Positions 38,901 to 50,900 of a stretch of 64,000 nucleotides of DNA are shown here, one piece after another. A model generated the notes under the pieces. The model was not told the DNA's origin. It made no database searches and was given only the letters and a program-made list of their open reading frames with translations. Numbering within the stretch: position 1 is the first letter of the stretch; every line of letters starts with the position of its first letter. The stretch comes from Saccoglossus kowalevskii (lineage: Eukaryota; Hemichordata; Enteropneusta; Harrimaniidae), in assembly GCF_000003605.2 (NCBI RefSeq), contig NW_003109082.1, positions 102,675 to 166,674 on the forward strand, given 5' to 3'. Made by a program: the position numbers and the translations under genes.

Positions 38901-41900
38901 GGAAAATACCTAAAAATACATAAAGATGTGAAAAATGCACCAACATTTTGTTGGGAAAAATTCTACGATTGTTGAAAATGTTGTCAATTTTAATATTCTT
39001 TGGCAATATTGGTAACCTTAAGTCACTTATTTTTATTTTTTATCACTTATTTTTATTTATAAGTAGATTAAAAAATGCTAGAAAAGAATGGGTCATGAAC
39101 TTTTTTATATAATTGCATTTATTAATTGTGTTCAAGTCCAATAATTAATTTGTTAAATCGAATGGATGGATTTCCATTGGATACACGTCTTGATGAGCTG
39201 TCAGCTTTAATTTGTTATGTTCACATAAGTTGACCTTGGCAATCAAAGTTAATAACTTGCAAAATCAAGGAATTCCATAAAAAATTGTATCACATGTGTC
39301 ATTCAACTAATAACCATAGGCCTATTTAATATCTTTCTATCCTATGTTTACAGTGAAATATCTGAGTTATGGGAATATCCATCCAAGGAAGATGTCACCC
39401 CAATATCCGGGTATCTGACTTATCAACCAGGTGTTCAGCAGCAATTTATTGAAATTCAGTCTATTCAAGATATTGAAGAAGAAGGAAACGAAGTGTTCAC
39501 TCTGAATCTGTTATCAGTAAAGGGTGGTGCTAGGAGATCTCCTACGGAATCCACAGCCTTGCTAACTGGTATGTGTGTGTCAAAGTACATAGTATAATAC
39601 TGGAATGAAAAATATGTACTCTGTCTCTGTTTTTCACTTTTTTAAAATTATTACCTAGTATCATTAAGGTCATTGATGAAGATGTTAAAATAAGTAATTT
39701 TGCACAGAATAACTTTGCTTTCATTGTTTCTTCTAGATTAGAAAAAAAAGGAGAATTAGAATTGGAATTTCACTTTGTATAGTACCGGGGGTATTTGATT
39801 TTTCTCAGATTGTGTGATATGTTTTTAAAAAAATCTTTTGTTTAGAATTTTATTGTTACTTCCATTAAAAACACTCAAGATTACAAGGAAAGTACAAATG
39901 TGGTTCTTTATTTTATGTAATTTATCTTGGTATTTCAATTTGATTTGGAACATTTCAACAAAATTTTGGCTTCTCTTTTTTTTGTGACTTGATCCAAGTG
40001 AATGATAGTGCAATATCTGTGAACATTGATTTTCAAACAAAATCAAGTCTGTGGAACAGTTGTCTAAACTGACGAGAGTAAGCACATTTCCTGCTGGAAG
40101 TCTCCATGGTTTGCTAAAATGAAAAATGCTAATATGAATAATGATTCTGTCATTTTATTTCAGTTCTTAAAAGCGACAACGCGAACGGTTTATTCAGTTT
40201 CGATGGACCATGCTCATCCATGCAAATTGATGCAACATCTACAGAAGCTATGGTGTTTACATGTGATGTTGTTCGTAACCGTGGTGATGAAGGCACAGTC
40301 GCATTGCCCTGGGAGGTACACCAACTGATTGGGGGATTTCCTTTAGCAATAGAAGATTTTATCAACGCTACTGGAACACTAACTTTCCCTAATGGAATCA
40401 GAACTGGGGTAATTGTACTTTTATTTTATTGACCCTATCTATTGCAGACACGGTCTACCAATAAATGCCAATGCTGAGTAATTTCACAAGAGATAAATTT
40501 CCGCACAATTCATGAGGCAGTGAAAATGGTAAAATTTGTAGCTGTGAAAATTTGTCTTCGCAAATGTCATAAAACCATCAGATCATCATCAGCATCATTA
40601 TGTATATGCAAATACAGTTCAGAAAAAACATTAATTTAGTGATATGAATGTTTTTGTTGTCTTCCAAAGAAAGTTAGCTCCCTGAGCGTAGTAATATGAG
40701 GTTATTATGACTGTATCGCAAAGTATGCACGAAGACAGTACAGCGGAAGTATCAACCAACACACAACGGAGGTCAATGCGACACAGTCGCAGTCTGAGTG
40801 CATACTTTATGGTATCCTCATAATAACCTTATTATTATACATCTTTTCCTCCCAAGGATACATCATAGGAATGACGAAATCCAAAAAATTTCAAACAAAT
40901 TTTGTGGAGGCTGCCACGTTTGTTTTTATTATTAGAGGACGCTTAAGCATGTAATCGTTCCATATTTTGAATTTGCATTTCCTAATATGGTAAATTACAG
41001 CATGCTGTAACGGCATTATGGTGACAGATGTATAATAATCACTTGTATCATACCCTTACCCTGACATACCCTTATTTGTTCTATCTTAGACTATAACTTT
41101 AGAAGCCAGTGATGATGTTTTACCAGAGTTTGAAGAACACTTCCAAGTTGTGTTAGTCAGTCAACATCCCATGTCAGATGATGGAGTTACAGGATCTACA
41201 AACACCAGTGGAGCCAGTATTGATCCAACAGCAGATACAAATGACTTATTCATCCCAGTAAGCGATTCTCCACATGGACTGTTACAGTTTTCAAATGGGT
41301 CTCCGCCTGCTTTTAATGATCCTCTGATCATGCCTGCTACCTCACTCATTCAGCGTAGAGTCTCTGAGTCTATAGGTACCGTGTCACTGTTGATAGTAAG
41401 AGCGCAGGGATTGTCTGGTGAAATAACAGCCGAGTGGAGGACGTTTGATAGAACTGCGGTATCTGCTGGTAAAAGCCCTATCGATTTTGTGGTGAGTGAA
41501 ATTCACAATATTATTTTACTAATAGTTACCGATTCCATTAGTGTTATAAATACTTTGCCTTCTATTGTGGAATTTGTCTATGATTCACATTTGCATATTC
41601 TTACATAGTAGTATTTACATATAATTTGCATATTCTGATAACAATTTGCATATAATTCTGTTTCTGATTCCATTATTATTATAAATACTCTGCCTTCTAT
41701 CATGGCATTGCATAATACAATTTGAATAGTCACAGATAGGTGTTTCCATATAATTTGGTTAGTATTGTCATTTATAATTGCATAATGTGCATAATAAAAT
41801 TTGCATTTTCTCGTAACATTTGCAAAGCATTTGCATAGTGATGTGATTTACCTATAATTTTCATAGTTTAGTAATATTTGTTTATGACTACATTTACATA

Positions 41901-44900
41901 GTGGTGGTATTTACATATCATTAGCATATTCTGGTAAAAATTTGCATATAGTTTGCTTAACAATGTCAGTTACATACGATTTGCATAAACTTGATAAAAT
42001 TTGTATATATTTGCATAGTAATGTCATTTGCATATATTTACAAACATTATGGTTTTCAAAATATGTTTGCATGTAAATTAATGTTATTCATGTTTTTGAT
42101 TTATATCATAATAGAGTCGTGGTGGTGTTTTAACTTTTGCGGATCAACAGAGATATGCATATGTTGACATCCAAATTATTGACAATAGTATACCTGAACT
42201 AGACAAAATGTTCGAAGTACAACTTTCTAATCCTGGAGGTGGAGGTGAGAATTTTATTTTCCGAAGTAACTTATTAAAGAAAGGTGATATGAATATCAGG
42301 ATGTTTATTTTACAACTGACAGGCAATTGTTTGACATAGTAGTAGATGGACAAATCTACAGTATTGGTATTTACATTCTGTTTATTTTTCAAAATGGACA
42401 GCTGATATAACAGATTAGACATGCAATTTTGAATGCCCAGATAAATGTTTTTTTTTGGCATCTTCATGGTTTTTGAGATTTAAATGTCCTAATTTCATTG
42501 CATTTTGATACTTTTGTCATTTGTTTACTACGATTTGCTCATTACACCGTGATGATGTCATTAGACCCATAGTAGGCATTATGTGTAGGTTTAATTATTA
42601 GTCGTGTAGTCTTTTTTGGGATGGTAGATGCATGATTATTCAATGCATTGTGTTTTGTAGATGTTTTGTAACCCTTGTGATTCTATCTTTATGCATCTGA
42701 TGGGATGGATTGTATTACATAGTCCATGAGGTGATGTAGCGCCCTCTGGTGGACTGATGTTGAAAACATAATTCCNNNNNNNNNNNNNNNNNNNNNNNNN
42801 NNNNNNNNNNNNNNNNNNNNNNNNNACATAATATGACCTCAGCACTATCATAGAATCTGATCCCAGGGAGTAGAGGGCATTCTACTATACCCTAGCATCT
42901 ATTGTAGCTCTACATGTCTTAGATAATATTCCTTTACTAACTAATTAACACATTAAACGCTGACTAACCATTTCTATGCTACAACCATCTGTGCTCTTTT
43001 ATTGTACTTAACATGTTCTTAATCCGTTTTGTATTTTAATAAAATTTCCAATTCATCGATGTTGGAATGTTCCCACTAGTAGATGATGGTGAGTCGTGTG
43101 TTACCCTAGCAACAGTTGCCATACCAACCACCCTCTCTTCCTCACTCTTTGGTAGTGGTGTACAATCGGGTGTAAGACCTTAGCTGCACCAGCTAGGGGG
43201 ACTTAGTACTGCATGATAAAGTATCTCCCTAACTTCATCAATAAAAAACCATCCCGCCAAACAAAATAAACCTTTATATGAAATAGAACTGCACATTGAC
43301 CTTTAACCTTGTACGTCCTGTAGATAGATGGATAGATGATATACTATTTGCACTTTGCTGATTTTTTTTCTCAGAACTGCATGGCTTCAAATTTTAATTC
43401 CAGTATAATTGTAATAACACTTTATAGCTTTTTTTTACTACTATTTAGTATTAATTATATTTTTAGAGTTTTGTTGTGTATATCTATTCAATTTCCTTAG
43501 TTACTGTTTATTATATAATTAATGTGGTATAACCATTGCATGTTACATCTTATTACCATTTATTTAATTATATTTTATTACTATATTTTTTGAGCATGTT
43601 GAATGAATTAGTTTTTGAATGTCATGTTTGAGACTATGATGTGCGTAATTGTTTCTTTGGGTTTTATTCCTTACATTAGTAATGTTTGGGTCCTGTTAGT
43701 GTTTAGGTGTTTTGTATTTCATTAAGGTTTATGTACTGTCTGTTTGATAAGATACTGTGTTTTCTATTTTCACAATGTTTGTCAATGTTGTATACTATTA
43801 TCATGATTTGATAATTGTGATCACTAGAGACAGATTTCACAGAAGATTTCACAGGAGCCCCAGCAAAATTTTCACATTTAAACATTGCATACTGTTATAA
43901 TGTTTATGATCGCGATAAGATAATACTGTGAAAGGATTAATTATTTACTGGGTTTTAATTTTGCTTATTTCCCTGACTGGAAAATGCGTTAAATTAAAAC
44001 CCACTGAATATGTAAAATTTAGCATAGAACACATTATCTAAATGATAAAACCGTGAATTTAAAACTCACTGAATATGCCTGATGTGCTAATTCAGCAAAA
44101 TTTAAACCCAGTGAAAATTAATCATTTTACAGTAGACCATTTTCCGTTCACTGCAAGATCCAATGTTATACATGAAATCAAGCGTAAAAACAGGACAAAC
44201 AAAGGTCCTAGTGGCAACAGACATCACGTGAGATTCAACAAACGTGAAAATATTTTGGGGGATATTTCCATGCTTAATAATGTGCTGTATACTTTGATGA
44301 TGGTCAATTTCAAAATCAAATCGTTTGATTTTTGTTGCAGTCGTTCGGTGCGTGTCTTTCATGCAACTCGCAAGTTCTTGCAGTTGAACGGAAAATCACC
44401 TATTATGATCACTAGATTCACAAAAGCCTCTCCAGAATTTTTAAATTTGAACATCACGCACTATCCCTGCCCCTGTATAATCACGTCTCTTAATTTTGTT
44501 CAGATACGATATAATTTAAATATATACCCCCAAGTTTTGTCCGTTTTTGATTTGCTGAAGAGGAGTTTATACTATAAGATATGCTTACAAATAAAACAAT
44601 CGGTCACTGGTAGCATAGTGGTTATTGCATCAGACTCATGATCGGTAGACCCAAGTTCAAATCCTACCATAGGCTGAACGTCAAAAAGGTCGACCCCCAC
44701 CCTGGATGAGTGTGCCCCAGACTCAATGGGAAGGCCAATTCCACTGGCCGAGATTCATTCACTAACGAATGCGACTTTGGGGGAACCTTGGTTAAGGTCC
44801 GCAGGTGCATGTGTTCGACCGGGCTTGGTTGACGCCAGGATAGCGCATTACAAATTGCCATTTGACAGAGAGATGGCCACACAGCCCTGTCATGTAGTCC

Positions 44901-47900
44901 CAAACATGAATATGACTTCTGTGGCAAAATGCACTATATGTCGTCACTAGCACTTACAATTTGCACATACAAAAAAAAGTCAGGAGAGACAACAGTGACA
45001 CTCAATGTCCGGAACTGTCGCCTGGCACAAAAAATATTTAAAAAAAAAAAAAAAAAAAATATATACCCCCAAGTTTTGTCCGTTTTTGATTTGCTGAAGA
45101 GGAGTTTAAACTATAAGATATGCTTACAAATAAAACAATATAACTGACACAATAGATCTATTAACCTAGGAATATTACAGGTACCGGTATGCATATGTAC
45201 CGGTATATCAACTGATACTCTGAATAAGTAATGGAGATCATGGAACCATTTGACTCTATGTCTGTTTATTATCATTGTACAATGGAAAGTAATTCCCTTA
45301 TAGTTATTGTTAAATTCAAGTGGACTTTTTATTATCATGATTTCCAAACCTGAAAATACCCTCATTTAACTCCAATTGCAAATAGTTGTTCAAAAAGAAA
45401 AACATGAATCCACAAAGTTTCTTCACGTTTTCCTGTTGGGCTGATAATTGCCAATAATCAAACCAGTTAATACTGAAGTTCATCAGACCATTCTTTGCTG
45501 CTAAGGGATGGATTAGGGGAATGGTTTTCTTACTCACAAGTGTATCTATCATCTCTACACCCAACTGATATAACTTGGGGTGGACTAATATTTAATAACG
45601 ATACAACTTCTTTTTACAGTCAGATCTGTATATAGCGACCACCCAAGGGACTTCCTTAAAGTTTAATTTGTCTTTATACACAGTGGACCTTATATGGAAG
45701 TTTAATTAAGAAATTAGAAATTGTTTTATAAACAGAATACTAATTATTATTTTAGTCTCTAAAACAACACTATTAAATCTGCAAAACATATTGCTGAAAG
45801 GGTGGTCACATAAGACCGGTTTTCATACTTTATGCCTTGGGATTGCCTTAAAGTGGTCGCTAATGGAGGTTTGACTGTATTAGTGTTTCTTTTATTATAG
45901 ATTCTGCAAATCATTTTCTCTCTCAGAAATGTTCGCGTTTTTATAAATATCTTTGAAATCACTGAGACTTTAGGGAAATTATACAATTTTCCATGACTCA
46001 AAAATGCCTTCTTGCAAAATTAAAACTTGTTTTTGTATTTACTATGTTTAGACCTTGATTTTACTTTTAAAGCCATTTCGTCTTTTCCAGCGTCCATTGC
46101 TATTGGATCCACAATTCAAGTTATTATTGAGAATTCAGACAATGCGTATGGTGTGTTCCAGTTTGCTGATAATTCTTTATCTACCGTGGTCGCTGAAGAA
46201 ATTATCGGCTACAGTACTGCGTCTTTAGAGGTATGCAAGTCAAATTAAATATCGTCAGTTTGAAACATTTGCTAGGAGTCAGTATAGCTGTTAGTGTTTG
46301 GGCTGTGCAAGTGTTACATTTTGGAGTATTTTTAAGTTTGAAAACTTGTTAGAATTAGAGTCATTTGCTTGTTCTGCGTTCTGGCTTTCTGGGCTACTCA
46401 TCCCAAATACTGTAAAATACTTTATTTTCACATGCAATTAATTTTCGCTGAAGGAATGATCTAGCGAAAATAAAATCCAGCAAATATACCTGTTTTTCCT
46501 ATATTTTACATTCAACTCATCAAAAATCAGTGAAAATAAATTCCATACAAAACACCAAAAAAGTCTTTTCAGCAAAAATTAATTCCAGCTACAATAAAGT
46601 ATTTCACAGTGAGTAATTTGATATTGTTATCTCAGCAATATGTGTGTTGAAAGAAAAATACAAAATATGTTACTGCAGGCAGAAAGATTGAGTGAAAACA
46701 GTGATGTGAATGTTTTGGTTACTAAGCCAAGAGATGTGTCAGGAATAAATTCATGTGTACAACTTTTCAAAATTTAGGTTATTCGTGCTGGGGGTGCTTT
46801 GGGAGAAGTGGTCCTTGATTGGTCTGCTGAAGAACATCCTCTGAGTACTGGACTCAATGCAACTGATGACTTACTCACAACGAATGGTCAAGTCACGTTC
46901 GCTGTCAATCAGTACAGTGCAAATATTGAAATACAAATACTAACAGATACTGTAAGTACATTAATTTCATTTGTTTGAACTGTTGTGTTGTATGTGATTA
47001 CAATTCTGGATTGATATATGATATTAAGTCTTTAAAAAAATGTCAAATGTTTTAATTTGTGTGGAAACAATTTTCATTTTTCAATTTTCAATTATCTACC
47101 CGGTAGTATTTTGTCCAAAATGACTTTTGGAAAATTTTATTCCAAATGATTCAATGATTTCCAGGCTGTTCAAATATTTGAATCATATATTAATTTTATA
47201 ATAATCATCTGTGTTTCATTTATCTTCAACAGATTCCTGAATTAGACGAAGTATTCATAGTAATATTGAAGAACCCATCTAATGGAAAACTTGGTGAAGC
47301 ATCAAATCTTGTTGCTACAGTAACAGTAGCTGCCAATGATGATCCATTTGGTTCATTTGTGTTCTCTTCTACGTCAAGACCTGTGGTTTCTCAAGAAGGG
47401 AATGTTCAGGTCACATTACAGGTATGAATAACACCATATAAACAATGTTCATGACAGTCTTCTTAGCTCCGCTGTCTGATTGCTTTGATATTATACATAT
47501 AAGTACTACAAGGAGACCTCTCCCAGATTTGTTCGTTTCATGATGATATTTTGGTAAATAGTGATATTTTCGACTTCTTGTTAGAAACCGCAAGTCTGAT
47601 TGCTTATATATTATACATATAGGAGCCTCAGATAAACCTCTCTCACATTTGTTCATTTTATAATGATATCTTCTGTTCTTTAATTGAAATGTGCATGGCT
47701 AACAGCGGAGCTATCTCAGCCGAGAGGCTGCTTGTTGAAAAATGTTACCAGACTCAGATATTTCAAATCCTATCTCCCCCTCTCATTACAGTTCTCATGT
47801 AATTCTATGCTAGTTAGTAGGTCCCATTCCTCTAAGCACAGTTATCACGACTATAGAAGTAGAAATATTCACTGTGCTTGATTTTATCAGATTTCATATG

Positions 47901-50900
47901 GCAGAGGTATTTACTAAATCTAAAATTGACTGGTTTGTGAAGAAAAGATACATTTTATTGTTAAATGTACATATTCACTGGGTTTTAAATTGACTATAGT
48001 TATAGTTTTTATTACCCAATGTTAATATTCCTTTTGTGCATTTATTTATCTTTTGTCTCAGATAATTCGTGAGTTTGGTATCATGGGTGCTGTGCGAGTA
48101 GATTATGCGACATTGAATTATGTTGAAACTTTACCAAATATGCCACCATTCATCAGGTAGGTTTCAATACTTCATTGGTCGAGTTCTCACATGTGCACTT
48201 CTGGTTGGCTCAGATTCATTCTACTAATTTGCATACTTTGAATGGATTATTTTTTTCCTCAAGCTTACAGCAGCATACTGTAATATATGGAACCAAACTG
48301 ACATTTGTTAATATTATTCCATTTTATTGATTCTACAGAAGAGCCAAAGAGTTTGAGGATTTTATTCCTATACAGGGATCGGTTATATTCATGGATGGTC
48401 AGACAGAAGTTAATATAACTATTGATCTTTTGGATGATAATATACCCGAAGAACAAGAGTCTGTCTTTGTTTATATTACTGATGTCAATTTGATTAGCAA
48501 TCCACAGTCCAGTCCAGGTACCAACTATATTTTAATAAGATCTCCTTGTATTTTATTCAAGCATGTATTAAAATCTTTTTAAAACTTTGGGTAAAGTCCA
48601 GTTGTGAATGCTAAAACAGACATATATTTAACAATTGATGAATTGCATGCTGACATTTATCTGGTTATACACAATAAACACTTCAACAGTATGACACATG
48701 CTAACAATTTTATGGTCACATGCTAAAACCTGAATAGTCGCATGCTAACACTTGAATAGTCATGTGCTAACACTAAAGAACTCACTGACTAACTTTTAAA
48801 CAGTCACATGCTAACACTTGAAAAATTACATGCTAACACAAGCAGTCACATGATAACACTTGAACAGTTGTATGTTAACACAAGCAGTCACATACTAACA
48901 CTTGAACAATTACATGCTAACACAAGCAGTCACATGCTAACACTTGAACAGTTGTATGCTCACACACAATCTTGCATAAACACTTCAATGACAAGATCAG
49001 CCACATTGTAATACTAAATACTATTTTCGTAATTCTTTATATTTCTACAGTTGAAAGATCACCAAGAATTGGATCTGATAGTATAGGACAAATCCAAATT
49101 GTTGCCAATGACAATGCTAATGGTGTGTTACAGCTATCTGAATCTACTGTAGTCGTAACAGAAGATCACATCGGACCATTCATCAATGTTACTAGAACCG
49201 CTGGCTCATTTGGAATGGTGAGCCCAAAACACATTTCAATTTCATAAGCAAACAGATGTTCTTGGTGTTTTGGACTGATTTTGAGATACTTATCAAGCAT
49301 AATTGATAATTTGCATAATCATATATGTATATAACTTTTATATTACTCACCTAGGAGATCAATGCTGTTGTGGCAATTCAGAAGTGAACAAACATGCACT
49401 TTCTGCCCACTACATGTACTTACATATACAAAACTATCTGTCCTGTGTGTTCTTGCCTTCAGTGCAGAAAACAAAGCATGATATCCCTGTTGTAATATGA
49501 CGTGAATTACTCTGGGATAGCTGAGCGTGAACCTCTGACTAGCATATGTATTTCCCTATATTCCTTGCAATGCAATCACATTGCTAAATAAATGAGAACG
49601 AAATTTTAGTTAGTTCCTAGGAGCCATAACATGATTTCAGAACCAATCTGTATACTTCTAGTTGAACACCATTCAACCAATCAAAATGCTTGTTTCACCA
49701 GGTAACTGTTCGTTTCCAAGCAATCGCTATGACAGCACAAGCCAGTATTGATTACAGCGTGTCTTCATCTGATGTCATCCTATTGAATGGTGAGACGTAT
49801 AAAGCCATTCCAGTTGAGATCGTGAACGATGGCATCCCAGAAGTGGAAGAAACATTTGAAATTAGATTATTGGATCAAATCTTTGGTGGAGCGTCTTTAG
49901 GATCACCAACATCTGCTGTCATAACAATATTGCCTTCTGATGATCCAAATGGACGCTTTGGTAAGTTAGAAATCCTGCAATGAGTTGAATCTTTTTTTTA
50001 TGTAAATCACACTTAATGGTGATGCATCCAAAATGCCATTATTTTTTGTGATCTCAATATCGCCTTCTGATGCAAGGTCTGTGAATGACAAAAGACTAAG
50101 TGAGTCATACCTCTAAAAATAAGGTTGGATGATGGCAGGATGAGGATGATCAAGGAGGAAGGATGGAGAAGCGTACATCTATTGCACTTTATAAATAATA
50201 TGCAGCAAGAGAATCAACATCTGATTGCTATTTGTTTTCAACAGATTTTGCATTTTCCAATACTCTGGTAGAAGAACCTAATGAAGGACAAACCAGAGCA
50301 ATCAATATTACAGTTGTGAGGGGAGGCGGTTCATCCGGTGTGGTTGCCGTTGAATGGCAAGCAACCTACAATGGTAAGTGTCACTGGTTCATTTTTTTTT
50401 TACCAAATTGGTTATTGCATGATTTCTGTGTAGATTGAAGAGTGTCAGGTACTAAGTAGATAACTTTGAAGTATACACAGGTAATATATAGTTTTTCTGT
50501 CAGAATAAAATAAATCAACGGAAAATTAACCAAAGCCATCAATACATAAATACTTCCAGTAGACAGTGTGATAACCAAAATATTGTTAAATGCACTTTTT
50601 TCCTATAATGTTGATGTACAGAAAAATGCATGATTTATCTTTTATTCAATTTTATTTATTGATAGTTTTTACATTGAGCATGTGATATATATATATTTGG
50701 TAGTATATTTACATTTCAAACCTTTCTCTGGGCAACAGGGAGGTTAGCAACAACTGACGTTTTACCGACTGGTGGTGTGTTGTACTTCTTATCTACTATG
50801 ACGCATGAAACATTCAGATTAGAGATCCTACCAGATGATGTACCAGAAGAACGAGAGGTCAGTCCCACACAATCTCACAGTTCATTTTACATAGGAATGC

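Noticed and set aside
44075-44641. 188-codon plus-strand open frame
   Set aside because: Runs through the end of a family B MITE, a family I MITE and the SINE flank; it resembles no protein and has no independent support.
44601-44672. tRNA gene
   Set aside because: A and B boxes are present, but no clean cloverleaf with acceptor pairing is seen, and the body and poly(A) tail show it is a SINE head.
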